Origin: Adiantum capillus-veneris
Lineage: Eukaryota; Streptophyta; Polypodiopsida; Polypodiales; Pteridaceae
Reading direction: 5' to 3'
Length of the DNA: 64,000 nt
Assembly (NCBI GenBank): GCA_014529385.2
Contig: CM043971.1
Span: forward strand, 30,769,709-30,833,708
Shown: positions 45,890-57,678 of the stretch, piece after piece
Layout of the letters: the number at the start of each line of letters is the position of its first letter
Numbering within the stretch: the stretch's first letter is position 1
The notes under the pieces: generated by a model
The model's database searches: none
Seen by the model: only the letters and a program-made list of their open reading frames with translations
Told to the model about the DNA's origin: nothing
Made by a program: the position numbers and the translations under genes

Positions 45890-46244
45890 GGTAACTGTTG
45901 CACCTGATGTGAAAAGTTCCTGAAAAAAGGAGAAACGAAGCGAAAACAACACGTGCTATATAGCACAAACCGTAGAAGACTGTAAGGGACATGTTATGCA
46001 AAAAAAAGGCACCGACAAAAATTCTGCAGAAAATGACAAAATAGCATGTGCAGCAGTACTGCTGCATGTAGTGGAAACAGAGGTCGAAATGAGCCCGAAT
46101 CAAAAATCTAAGCAGATTGTGCTCTTTGAGCTCACTCAAAATTTTTGTCGACCTGCGAACGCTCTCCAAAGCTCACTAAAATTGGAGAAAGTGAGCAGGC
46201 ATGTGATGGAGCTGCTAGCGACTAAGCTCGGGAGGACATAACCT

Positions 46245-46256
46245 ACTCTAATACCA
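46245..46256 (-). other. Primer-binding site of copia-1
   Basis: The minus strand reads TGGTATTAGAGT, a two-mismatch variant of the initiator tRNA-Met site TGGTATCAGAGC, adjacent to the 5' LTR. Confidence 0.7.
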
Positions 46257-46258
46257 AT

Positions 46259-46464
46259 TGTTGGAATTAGGGTTGCAGGAAAACACACACAGCTTGGAGA
46301 AGACAAAGGAAGATCAAGTCACACAATAGAGAGTGTATTACTTAGTGCCTAGAATGATGGGCATATATGCAATGCACGGGGGGAAAAACCTCCTAATGAG
46401 GGAAAAATTTCCCCGAAGGTCCTAATTATGTTACACACATCACTACCACATGCATATGGTAACA
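46259..46464 (-). repeat. 5' LTR of copia-1
   Basis: The plus strand runs TGTTGGAATTAGGG to CATATGGTAACA; minus-strand termini are TGTTACC...CCAACA. About 206 bp, close in sequence to the other LTR. Confidence 0.85.
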
Positions 46465-47883
46465 CAGAAGACCCTCTTCTCATCCCTACAAGTAGATCTA
46501 AGCAGACTGACATTTATAAGAATCGGTTTGTAGATTTGCAACAAGCACTAGAAGTCTCTCAAACAACAAGGATTACACTAGAAGAGGCTCTACACAACTA
46601 AAAGCAAGGCCATGAAAGAAGAGGGAAAAGCAAAGGATGCAAGCATTGAGATTCTTATGAAGGAAGTGGAGGATCTAAGAAAGCAGTTATCAATGATTGA
46701 AGAATTCTAGAATCTCCCTCCCAAAGAAGAAGGACCCTTGGAAACAGGGTGAAACATGGTCGGACTTTGAGAACATAGAAGAAGAGACAAAACAAGAGTA
46801 CAAGCAGTTTGAAGGCCCGGTAGATGTGGTACTTCAACTCAACCTTATAAATTACCTCAAGAGTACTCACATCTATCGTAGGAAGATTGGGAGTGACTAG
46901 GGAAGTTGTAGCGAGGAACCTCCGCTATACGAGCATCATTTATTGAAGTCAAATTTACTAAAATACATCACTTCATAGCATCTATGAGAGGAGATTCCTG
47001 AGCCAAAACTTCCCTACCCACTAGTCAAGTGGCTAACAATACAAAAATAGAAAGAGCTACTACCAACACTTTTACCAGATGTCGAGGGGAGTTACAAGGA
47101 TGTTGATCTCTTGAAATGGACCACTGAGCAAATCAAAGAGGCCATGCCAGCATGGAAATTTCATTTCATGTGGGAGAACAAGCAGGAAATAATAGTAAAC
47201 TCATTTTCTCCAACCCACCTTCAGATTGACCCAACATGCTGCCCAATCATCAAGAGGAGAAGGTGAGATGACTTCAAGCAACTGCTTGTTTCTCACCCTA
47301 CATGGCTAAACTACCCGATCTTCCTCAAACCAAGAGACGAACCTTCACTCTCTTATATGAGGAAGGCTATCAAGAAAATGATCAACCTAGTTTGAGGAAA
47401 GCTAGACATAGCATGAAAAATGATGTTAAAGATTTGGTACATGCTCTTTGCATGTACCAATACATTCAGATATGCATAGGCCACCAAAGAAAATTGGACT
47501 TCATTCTTGGAGGGATACAAAGGATTTATATTCTACTTTACTGATACCCCCAAGATGAAGGTAATCTATGGGGTGTTTTTCAAAATTTTGTTCCTCCCAA
47601 GCCACTACATGCAGATCTTCAAGGACGCTTTCTATACGAGCTATTTCAAAACGGATTCCACTATCTTTATGCCAAACTGCAAGGATCTCCAACTCAGATT
47701 TGTGGCCTACACCATCCACAAACAAGAAAACCATTTGACAAGAATCTACAAACCATAGGAGTAGGATCAGGTGCAGCAAATGATGCTGACATTCCAGCAA
47801 TATGTCAACAAATAGAAACAAAGAAATCCCATTCTCAAAGAATGAAGTCTTTTCAGGGACGACAAGAAGCTGAGAGGGGGGAG
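46465..47883 (+). pseudogene. Plus-strand element or gene relic, right of copia-1
   Basis: Coding-like plus-strand sequence directly follows copia-1: KQTDIYKNRFVDLQQALEVS (coiled-coil-like), then after stops GETWSDFENIEEETKQEYKQ, AWKFHFMWENKQEI, HPTWLNYPIFLKPRDEPSLS, and the 47507-47758 frame with MKVIYGVFFKILFLPSHYMQ. No recognised family. At its end a purine tract (47872-47883) precedes TGTTGAAG, the arrangement of a polypurine tract and 3' LTR start, so it could be an LTR-element relic split by copia-1. Confidence 0.45.
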
Positions 47884-49125
47884 TGTTGAAGCAAGGAACT
47901 TAGTCACAAAAAATTGGACGGGTCTACAAAAATTCATCCACTTAATCATTTATTTTTTGCCTAAGCCGGCATTGTAATTCCTAAACCCCGAAGAGTTTGA
48001 TTGTTTCCAAATAGTTTTGTACTTAATGAAGAGACTAGATACCCTAGTCCATCACATTATTTGAAGTAATTATCCCTTTCTAGCCCAAACCCAATTTTTT
48101 AACCTTAAGTATACAAGCCAAAAATTATAATTATTAGGGATTTGTTAACTTTTGAGCTCACGTAGTGAAGAGTACGCGTACACTTGCGCGCTCACTAATT
48201 TTTGTACGTGTAAGCATTGCTAATGAAACTTCATGTGTTGCTTCCTCTCATTCTTGTCATTGTGTGCATGTCTAGCTTTGTCTGAGTGTATGTGTGCAAC
48301 ACAATGAGTGGTTTTATCTCTAGGTTGCCTAGCGTGTTTATTTGCTTGTGTTGAGTTTTCAACGATGTTTTAAGTGAAACTAAGCATGGGCAGAGGTAAG
48401 TAGGCCTTAGGAGTATCCAAACGACCCCTCATTCGTCATTTTTTGTGAAGATAAGTGGGGGCAACAATTGCGGTTTCTGACCTACCTGACGGTGAATTTT
48501 GTAGGTTTTGTTGTTGGATACCTATTTCCTATAGCCAGAGACCCCTAATCTCAAGTTTCATGTCATTTGGAGTTCATTTGACACCTCTATGACCATTAGA
48601 GTGAAAGATAGATTGCATGGGAGACTTAGGCATTTTTCCCTTAGTTACTTCTTTGCTTGACAATGACACCTTTCTCCTCAGTGCATTGCATTTGACGTTT
48701 CCATGCACTAGTCGTGTCGGATTGACATATTTTTGTTGGTTTGAGTTCTCGCTAGGCTACTCCGGCTGATCGTGGCGGTCCGCCAATACACACACACATA
48801 TATTTATATACACACATAGGTACGTACACACATACTGACATGTTTGAGCTTGAGAAACTATATAGGATTGGCCTATTGGTAGAAGTGAATGAGATCCATT
48901 GGAGACATGGGTACATAGACACATACTTAGAAGATTGAGCTTGACAAACTATATAGGAATGATCCCTTGGTGAGAGCGAACGAGACCCATCGAAGGCGAG
49001 TCTCGTGAGCTCGTAGAGTACAAAAGCATTGGCAAGGCTAGGTTGATCATGTTGATGATGCTATTGCAGCCTTTTGTTAAGAGCGAGTCCACACACACAC
49101 ACATGTATGTGTGTGCACGCACGCA

Positions 49126-49157
<32 letters not shown>

Positions 49158-49986
49158 CTTCCTACGGCCAAGATGTCCCTTGTTGAAAGAGAAAGCACCC
49201 AATTGTGCTGGAATGGTTATCCCATACCCCTTTGAATTGATGGACTAGTTGCATATATTTGTTTGAAGCCTCTCAAAATCGAGTTTAAACTCGTTAGATA
49301 AACTTCAAAATCTATTGAATGGTCAAAACTTGTCAAATAAACCTTTGAGGTCTGAACAACCTTGAAAAGAAATTCCCTTTTCTTTTCTTATTTCCCAAGC
49401 AAGTTTGAGGACCTCAATCTCTTCCCATTTTAAGCCCTAATCGACTTCCTCCAAAACTCTTCTAAAACTCATTGATCTCAAAATTGATCACTGCTCCTTC
49501 AATGTCCTCCAACTCTGCTCCTTCAATGTCCTCCAACTCGCTTCTCTTCTTCTTCACAGATTCAACAAAAATTAGCAAATTTGACTTAAACAATTGTCAT
49601 ATCCAAGGGGCACTTTGAAGAAAAATTCACCATATCTCAATGGTACTTTTAAGAAAAATTCATCGATTGTCCATCGGTTTATTGGTTCTAAAATATTAAT
49701 TTATCAACTTTGAAGTTCATAGTTAAGATTTAATTTTCATGATTCCAAATTTCTCATTGCTAATTTTCTCAAACCAAAGCTTTGATACCCATGTTCGGAG
49801 AAGGGAAGAATGATTGCCACTTCCTCAAGCCCCACACACACACACACACCTATCACACCTCTCACTATCTCTTCCTTTCTCAAGGCTACACACAAGTAGT
49901 CAAATACTAACTCCATCTCCACACACCAACATATGCACATAAATATACTATATTAAGAGATGGTGATAGGATTGCACACACAAATC

Positions 49987-49988
<2 letters not shown>

Positions 49989-50060
<72 letters not shown>
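49989..50060. repeat. (GA)n microsatellite
   Basis: About 36 uninterrupted GA units. Confidence 0.95.
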
Positions 50061-50064
<4 letters not shown>

Positions 50065-50750
50065 GGGGATTCACCATAGAAAACTTACCGCACCACGTAA
50101 GTGCAGGGAAGGGGGGTTTTTTTACAAGCTACATAAGCGTATAAATTAGGGGCAGGCCCCCAATAATTTATCTCCCAAGCTTAAAAACAAGGGAGGGGGG
50201 TATCATACGTAAAAGGGGGGGCGGGGGGGGGGGGGTGGGCGGGACTGACCCGGGTTGATTACTTATAACGATTGGTCCTGGTGTACACTAGAACTTGGAT
50301 GAATTATGGGAAAGTTTTTTATCAGGTCACACATTAAATTTTGCATCAAGCCTGTCATAGATAAGGGCTCATTTGGAGTAGGTCAAGGGTTGATTTATAC
50401 CAGCTTTGGATGGGTCAAAATTGGACAAGTAGCCAGAGTGCAGGTTGATCGTGCACATAATTTGAAAGTCAAACTAAGACAAATTGAGGGTGTATCTAGT
50501 TATCAACAAAAGTGGTTCCTTAGTATGTTGCCAGTCACTATGCTACACACTCTTTTACTAGCTTTACTCAGTTAGATCCTGTGAGACCTAGATTTTATAT
50601 GTAAGATAGGGATATAAAAGTTTTCTTCATTGATTCCTGTATAAGTGTAGAAAGGGGGGTCATATTCCCTAATATGAGTCGTATATAGGGTTTTTATCAA
50701 AGTTGTCTGCTCGCAGGTGGCGTCTCATTTTGTATATAGAGTGAATCCCC

Positions 50751-50752
<2 letters not shown>

Positions 50753-50818
<66 letters not shown>
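50753..50818. repeat. (GA)n microsatellite
   Basis: About 33 uninterrupted GA units. Confidence 0.95.
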
Positions 50819-50820
<2 letters not shown>

Positions 50821-51837
50821 CTTGCACAAGAATAGCTTAAAATCTTAGCCCCCAAACTTGAAGGAACACTTTTGGAGTTCGGAATTTGATATTCTATTAA
50901 CACTAGAATGGTAACCTAACAGGACATAAAAGTGTCCTTTCAAGGTTTTGGAAAAAAATTCCAAAACCATAGTAGATCCACTCATTTTGAAAAATCCTTT
51001 CATGAGCTTATAGTTCAATAAATACTACATGTGGAAAAAATGAGAAACTTGTAATTTTTCTCATCCCTTGGTCACTACAAGCCTCCAAAGTTGATGGACC
51101 AGTGCATTTTGCCCAAAATAGCAATTTCTTACGATTGATTGCATATAAATAAGAGTGGGGATTTTTGTAGGACATGAGATAAAATGCCCTGTTAACTTCA
51201 ATGGGTTGGTGACCAAAATATATGGTTGATTTTACCTCACTATTTTTTTTTTGGGCAAAAAAATAGGTACAAAAAAGTTGCATTTTTGCCATTCTACGGA
51301 CCTATCATCAAAGTTTCTATAGTCATGCTCAATACAGATACTATATACATATTTTCTTAGTTACCTTTGGGCCTTTGGATTCAAAAGGAGCCATGGAGCA
51401 TGTCAAAAGGATAATGGATCTCCTACAATTGGAACCTTGGGGGAAATGATAAAGTGCTAAATATAGCAAACATGAAAAAACTGGGTTTAGCATTATGACC
51501 TCTAGAAACCCATAGAAACTACTCAATATCTAGCCAAGTTTGTAGTCTATGATTAGATATGGTTACTACCTACAAAATACACACAATTGGCTTAAGAAAC
51601 TAGCAATATTGAGAAAGTTATACTTGCTACTCTAAAATGTATCGTATTCTTCAGCAATCAAAAAACTCAACCATCATCATATACAATGCTATATAGCATA
51701 TTAGGTCCCCCAAAACTCAAGGAAGATTAGCTTTATGTTATACATTACACTTACACAATCAAAATTGAATTTGGATATCAAGAAAGCCACCAAAAAAATC
51801 ATTAAAGTGCTAATTTTGTCCATTAAAAACAGGATTA

Positions 51838-51921
51838 TGTTAGGAAATAAGACATAGCTAAATAGATAATTGAGTAGATTACTTAATGGAGAGAGACAGA
51901 TTTATATACACGAGATTATAG

Positions 51922-51978
<57 letters not shown>

Positions 51979-52576
51979 CACGATATACGTGGTTCACCCA
52001 ATGTGGGCTACGTCCACGGGAAAGCAGCCACTCAATGGCTTTAGTACTTAAAAACAAGAAGTAGTTTACAAAGGGATTATACCGTTAATGGAGCTCCCGC
52101 CTTGCTTCACTCTCACCACCTCACACTCACCTTGTTGCATCAACATCACACTATGAAATGTGTGTAGATATGGGCTCCTTTTATAGGCCAAAAGGGCTGC
52201 CCTCTCTTATGAGAGACAGCCATGTGTAGCCGCCCTTGTGCGAATAAGTCCAAATCGGACCCTCCAATCCGCCCATGTGTGGCCACCCTTGAGAAGACAA
52301 GTCTGCTTTTGAATTCGGCCACCGGCCAACCGACCGGTTGTTTTTCACCCACTTTCCGGCCGCCGTCCAGCCATAATATTCCGGCGGGAAAAAAAAGTCT
52401 GGGGGCCTCCGCCCCCGAGGCCTTTAAAGTTGCCCCTGATTCTTGTCGGTGAAAATTTTGGTTTCCGGTGAGTGATTTTCCTTCACGCACGATGGCTTCT
52501 CCTCATAATGGGGGCCTTACAAATGTGCGCTTTTACCACGAAAATTACAAGGGTAAATCAGGCTCCATACTTAACA
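51838..52576 (-). repeat. 3' LTR of copia-2
   Basis: Nearly identical to 56513-57259, with a (GA)n tract at 51934-51974. The other LTR has an extra 17 bp duplicate around GGCCACCGGCC and a shorter (GA)n. Confidence 0.95.
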
Positions 52577-52587
52577 ATCTCCCACTT
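52577..52587 (-). other. Polypurine tract of copia-2
   Basis: The minus strand reads AAGTGGGAGAT immediately before the 3' LTR. Confidence 0.8.
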
Positions 52588-52636
52588 GGAGACTGATCTC
52601 CAAACCAAACCTGTGACTGCTTTCCATTCTGGCTTC

Positions 52637-54649
52637 TTATCCTTGAATGCCGATTGAAGATGAGCAAAAGCTCAACTTCTCCTTGTTGACCACCTTTGTA
52701 AACATGTCTGCAGGATTTTCACTTGTATGCACCTTTCCTAGCTTTAGTTGTCCCTCTTCCAAAAGAGTGCGTATGAAGTGATATCTCACCTCAATGTGCT
52801 TTGTACTTGAATGAAAGGCTGAGTTCTTCGCAAGATGGATAGCGCTTTGGCTATCACTGTACAAGACACAATTGTCTTGTTTGAATCCAAGCTCTTCTAA
52901 GAATCTGTGAAGCCACATAATTTCTTTGCTTGCCTCCGTCATTGCTACATACTCTGCTTCCGTGGTAGAAAGTGAAACCACTTTCTGCAGCTTTGAAGCC
53001 CAGCTTACTGCTGTGCCTCCAACCGTGAACACATAGCCAGTAGTGCTCCTTCGAGTATCTTTGTCACCTGCCATATCTGCATCAGCATACCATTCTAGAA
53101 AAATATCAGTTCCTCCAAAATACAAAGCATTTGTTGTTGTCCCTTTTAGATACCTAAGTATCCACTTCACAGCTTGCCAATGCTCTTTACCTGGGTTGTC
53201 CATGAACCTACTCACAACTCCCACTGCATGTGCAATGTCTGGCCTTGTCCAGACCATAGCATACATTAGAGAACCTACCGCTGCAGCATATGGAACTTTA
53301 GACATATAGGCTATCTCCTCCTGTGTCTTCGGGCACATATCCTTCGTTAGTTTAAAATGACCATCCAAAGGTGTAGAAACTGGTTTTGCATTTTGCATTG
53401 CAAACCTTTCTAGTACCTTCTTGATGTAATCTTCTTGAGATAGCTTTATTGTCTTCTTCGTCCTATCCCTTGATATTTTCATACCAAGTATTCTCTTTGC
53501 AACACCTAAATCTTTCATTGAAAAAGATTTGGACAGCTCCTCTTTTAGGTCTTTGATGTCCTGCATGTTAGCACTTGCAATCAACATGTCATCAACATAC
53601 AACATTAGGATGATGAATTTCCCATCTCCCAAATTCTCCGTGTAGATGCTGTGATCCGAGTTGCATCTTGTGAATCCATGATCCAACATCCATCGATCAA
53701 ACTTCAAGTACCATTGTCTTGATGCTTGCTTTAAACCATACAAGCTCTTCTTTAATCTGCAAACCATTTTCTCCTTACCTTTTACTTCATACCCCTTTGG
53801 TTGAAGCATGTAGATTTCCTCCTCTAAGTCACCGTGAGGGAATGCCGTATTTACATCCATTTGCTCGAGATTTAGATCATGAGCAGCCACAAGGCTTAAG
53901 ACAAGCCTAATTGAGTTCATTTTTACAACAGGAGAAAATATTTCATTGAAGTCAATACCTTTCTTTTGAGAAAAACCTTTTACCACAAGCCTAGACTTGT
54001 ACCTTTTCTTCCCACCTTCTTCTTCCTTTAGCTTGTACACCCATTTGTTTTGAAGTGCCCGCTTACCTTTAGGCAACTCAACCAACTCCCATGTTTGGTT
54101 GCGATGTAGTGAGTCCATCTCCACTTGCATGCTCTTCGTCCATTCTTCTTTGGATTCATGTTGCATAGCTTCTTCATATGATTCCGGCTCTCCAGAATCT
54201 GAGATCAAGAGATGGTTGAAGGAAGGAACAAATCTTTCTGGAGGTCTACTTGCTCTTGTAGATCTTCGGGGAATAGGTTGAGGCTCCTCATTTCGTTGAC
54301 GTTGTTGCACATTGTCACCGTTTGCAGTCCTTGAGTCTTCACCGTCCTCAAGCTCCATGTACTCATCACCTGTTTCTTTTGTTTGTTTTCTTTCCAAGTA
54401 ATCTTTGTACATATTTTGTTCGTTAAAAATTACATCCCTACTCCTTAAGATTTTACCATCTTCAGGATTCCATAGGCGATACCCAAAGCCTCCTTCTCCA
54501 TAGCCAATGAAGAAACACTTTTTGGACTTTGCATCTAACTTTGATCTTAGGCTTCTATCTATGTGCATGAAAGCCTCACACCCAAACACTCTGAGAAATG
54601 CATAATTCACCGGTTTACCTATCCATGCCTCTTCTGGAACTCCCCCATC
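52637..54649 (-). pseudogene. Reverse transcriptase-RNase H part of copia-2 pol
   Basis: An open frame of over 650 codons continuing directly from the integrase frame after one TAG. It begins with VNYAFLRVFGCEAF (post-integrase segment) and a variable acidic linker. The reverse transcriptase has WKSRLV-like and QMDVNTAFPHGDLEEEI motifs, KSLYGLKQASRQW and the catalytic YVDD (about 53600-53587). RNase H follows with YADADMAGD, STTEAEYVAM and YSDSQSAIHLAKN, then ENPADMFTKVV. Catalytic residues of both domains look complete. The enzyme copies element RNA to DNA in cytoplasmic particles. Confidence 0.93.
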
Positions 54650-55714
54650 CTATGGCGTTGAGGGTGACCGATTGATTAAGTACACAGACGTACTTACAGC
54701 TTCCGCCCAAAGCTCAAGCGGTAGACCTGCATGTAGCCGCATGCTTCGTGCTCGTTCCATGATTGTCCTGCTCATCCTTTCGGAAATCCCATTTTGTTGA
54801 GGTGTCCTTGGGGTTGTCCTTTGCCTCCGAATGCCATTGCTAGCACAAAAGCTTTCAAAAGCTTGGCTGCAATATTCGCCTCCATTGTCGGATCTGAGGC
54901 ATTTAACCTTGGTACCTATTTCATTCTCCACAAAAGCTTTCCACCTTTGAAATATGGAAAATACATCGGATTTATTCTTCATGACATAAACCCATGTTTT
55001 TCTAGTCGCATCGTCTATGAATGTTACATAGTACAATGAGCCACCAAGTGATGGTGTACTTGCAGGACCCCAAACATCAGAATGAACCAACTCAAGTTTT
55101 TTTTTTCTTTCATTTCCTGATTTTTGAAATTTTACCCTCTTTTGTTTACCATAAACACAATCTTCACAGAACTCTAAGTCCACTTCTTTCAAACCTGGTA
55201 GAATCTTCTTTGTTTGAAGGATTTGCATTCCTTTGGCACTCATATGCCCAAGTCGGTAGTGCCACACCGCACTGTCAACTTCTGTAGTTGCTGCACAAGC
55301 TGAAGGTTGCGTGCTAACAATACACAAGTAAAGTGTACCGACTTTTTCACCCTTGGCAACCACCAAAGATCCCTTTGAGATCTTCCACCGTTTGTTTCCG
55401 AATGCAATGTTGTGACCTTCATCGTCCAATTGTCCTGTAGAGATCAAATTTTTGTGAAGAGAAGGAACATGCCTAACATCTTTAAGCTTCCATTCATTTT
55501 CGTTAGCAGTTTTGACAGAAACTGTAGCGCTGCCGACAATCTCACAAGCTTCATCATCTCCCAAGTATACGTACCCAAAATTACCTTTGGTGTAGTCTTG
55601 GAAATGTTGCTTGTGTGGTGTCGCATGGAATGAAGCCCCGGAATCTACTATCCAGGAATTAGACACATTGTATAATGAGAGAATTAGAGCATCTTGCTTT
55701 ACTTTACCTGCCAC
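54650..55714 (-). pseudogene. Protease-integrase part of copia-2 pol
   Basis: A 354-residue stretch. The protease active site is intact (IVDSGASFH, Asp24 from the first Met). The pre-integrase segment with VWHYRLGHMSAKGMQIL and CEDCVYGKQ supplies the HHCC zinc site. The integrase core shows SDVWGP, RSDNGGEY and NGISERMSR, giving the D, D, E triad. It stops at TAG (54652-54650) within SPSTP*DGG; the downstream frame is in register, so this is one point mutation rather than a frameshift. Confidence 0.92.
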
Positions 55715-56448
55715 ATTGGCCTCCGATGTTGGGTTGTTGTCTTGAGACTCTGTCTCCTTCTTCTTCTTGGACCACTTGAGCGATCACGACCCTTTTGGTT
55801 TTTGAACCTCTCCTTAAGCCTTCCTCTTGTTTCCACTGATAGTGGAACAGTTAATGATTCTCCTGTGCTTCTCCTTCGCATTTCCTCGCCTAGGAGAACA
55901 CCCACAACATCATCAAACTTAAGAGTATTTGTGCGAGAGATAGAATTACTTACAGCCATCACAAGGCTGTCCCAACTATCCGGTAGAGATGATAGTATAA
56001 GGAGAGCTCGCACTTCGTCATCGAAATTGATTTTCACTGATCGAAGTTGACTTATGTTTGTGTTAAAGTCATTTAGGTGTTCTGCAACTGAACCATTCTC
56101 TGCCATCTTTAGATTGAACAAGCGCTTCATAAGAAATACCTTATTGGATGCCGATGGTTTCTCGTAGAAGTCGTCAAGTGACTTCATCAAGTCCTCCGTG
56201 GTCTTCATCTCCGAAACATTGAAGGCCACCGTTGATGCCAAGCTTAACCGGATTGTTCCCAGTGCCTTTCGATCAAGGACAATCCATGATTCATCTGCCA
56301 TTGTTGCGGGCTTCTTCGCAAGACTGCCTAGTGGCAAATAGAGGTCCTTCTGGTAGAGATAGTCTTCAATCTGCATCTTCCAATGTTGGTAGTTTTTGCT
56401 GTTGAACTTCTCAATCTTGAGCTTCCCTTCCTCCGCCATAACTCCCAC
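55699..56448 (-). pseudogene. gag of copia-2, zinc knuckle deleted
   Basis: 249 residues starting MGVMAEEGKLKIEKF (the second Met may be the true start), with the copia gag domain (NYQHWKMQIEDYL; LMKSLDDFYEKP; ALLILSSLPDSWDSLV). Relatives then have a basic stretch and a CCHC knuckle before protease. Here KNQKGRDRSS passes directly, with a frame change, into sequence that reads KWSKKKKETESQDNN in the protease frame. No Cys/His cluster exists, so a short deletion removed the knuckle and separated gag from pol. Confidence 0.9.
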
Positions 56449-56498
56449 TCAATTCAAGGAATCCTTTCCTTGAGATAATTTAGCTACGAGCAAACCTT

Positions 56499-56510
56499 GC
56501 TCTGATACCA
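56499..56510 (-). other. Primer-binding site of copia-2
   Basis: The minus strand reads TGGTATCAGAGC two bases from the LTR end, the initiator tRNA-Met type also used by the gypsy elements. Confidence 0.9.
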
Positions 56511-56512
56511 GT

Positions 56513-56596
56513 TGTTAGGAAATAAGACATAGCTAAATAGATAATTGAGTATATTACTTAATGGAGAGAGACAGATTTATATACACGAGATTATAG

Positions 56597-56641
<45 letters not shown>

Positions 56642-57259
56642 CACGATATACGTGGTTCACGCAATGTGGGCTACGTCCACGGGAAAGCAGCCACTCAATG
56701 GCTTTAGTACTTCAAAACAAGAAGTAGTTTACAAAGGAATTATACCGTTAATGGAGCTCCTGCCTTGCTTCACTCTCACCACCTCACACTCACCTTGTTG
56801 CATTAACTTCACACTATGAAATGTGTGTAGAAATGGGCTCCTTTTATAGGCCAAAAGGGCTGCCCTCTCTTATGAGAGACAGCCATGTGTAGCCGCCCTT
56901 GTGCGAATAAGTCCAAATCGGACCCTCCAATCCGCCCATGTGTGGCCGCCCTTGAGAAGACAAGTCCGCTTTTGAATTCGGCCACCGGCCATTGAATTCA
57001 GCCACCGGCCAACCGACTGGTTGTTTTCCGACCACTTTTCGGCCGCCGTCCGGCTATAATATTCCGGCGGAAAAAAAAAGTCTTGGGGCCTCCGCCCCTG
57101 AGGCCTTTAAAGTTGCCCCTGATTCTTGTCCGTGAAAATTTTGGTTTCCGGTGAGTGATTTTCCTTCACGCACGATGGCTTCTCCTCATAATGGGGCCCT
57201 TACAAATGTGTGCTTTTACCACGAAAATTACAAGGGTAAATCAGGCTCCATACTTAACA
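56513..57259 (-). repeat. 5' LTR of copia-2
   Basis: TGTTAGGAAATAAG to CTCCATACTTAACA on the plus strand, with (GA)n at 56600-56637. It carries the 17 bp internal duplication absent from the other LTR. Confidence 0.95.
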
Positions 57260-57678
57260 GATTATGCAATTCTTGTAAATTGGTCATAACTTTCAATTTT
57301 AACACTTAGCTCTCCCTAAAAGCATCAAAACATGTTGAGAACTATGAAGGCCTAACCTCTAGCCATCTAAACCTCACAAACATGAAGTTTAGAGTGGTAT
57401 AGTTGCCAAAAATTGAAAAAAAGCCAAAAACAGGACCGTTTTTTCACACAAAGTTTAGGTTCAAAAATGATGTGCAAGAGTTAGGTTAATGGTGAGATCG
57501 ATACTCCAAAAAAAAATGGTAAGTTTTTTTCAGCTCATAAGGCAACTTTGTGGATATATAGCACCTAGAAATTCATTTTCATACTCTTCAAATAATTCAA
57601 GCAAAATGGTCACTTAACAGGACACAAAAGTGTCCAAGGACATAAAAGTGTCCTGTTACCATTCTAGTGTTAAAGTAG

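Larger units (their letters stand above)
41365..46464 (-). mobile_element. Ty1/copia retrotransposon, copia-1, decayed
   Basis: Short LTRs (41365-41593 and 46259-46464) flank, in minus-strand order, primer-binding site, gag, protease, integrase, reverse transcriptase-RNase H and polypurine tract. Integrase before reverse transcriptase defines Ty1/copia. Flanks CAGAA (right) and TAGAA (left) are a near-match for a 5 bp target duplication. Many stops and frameshifts mean an older insertion than copia-2. Confidence 0.92.
47884..50900. other. Non-coding stretch with microsatellites; possible LTR at its left edge
   Basis: A TG-start (TGTTGAAGC) at 47884 could open an LTR, but no matching copy was found. 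No gene seen beyond that. It contains AC/TA-rich repeats at about 48786-48820, a run of about 32 G at 49126-49157, (CA)n near 49830, (GA)n at 49989-50060, a G-rich stretch at 50211-50245 and (GA)n at 50753-50818. Confidence 0.5.
51838..57259 (-). mobile_element. Ty1/copia retrotransposon, copia-2, nearly intact
   Basis: LTRs of 739 and 747 bp (TGTTAGG...CTTAACA) are bounded by perfect 5 bp duplications GATTA at 51833-51837 and 57260-57264. In minus-strand order: primer-binding site, gag, protease, integrase, reverse transcriptase, RNase H, polypurine tract. Pol is a single frame apart from one TAG. Sequence style (NPADMFTKVV, LKKSLYGLKQASRQW) resembles the Tnt1/Tork group. It is the youngest-looking element here. 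Confidence 0.97.
50901..57669. mobile_element. CACTA-ended DNA transposon (about 1.34 kb), split by copia-2
   Basis: The left end CACTAGAATGGTAAC (50901-50915) recurs inverted at the right end GTTACCATTCTAGTG (57655-57669). Both sides also carry subterminal motifs built from GGACA and AAAAGTGTCC. The bases outside are TTAA on both sides. Once the 5.4 kb copia-2 and its target duplication are removed, about 1.34 kb remains with no transposase, so it is non-autonomous. Ends starting CACTA suggest the En/Spm superfamily, but a TTAA flank is also what piggyBac-type elements leave. Confidence 0.6.

Noticed and set aside
54794-55287. Plus-strand frames over copia-2 pol
   Set aside because: They are opposite-strand shadows of the intact integrase/protease frame.
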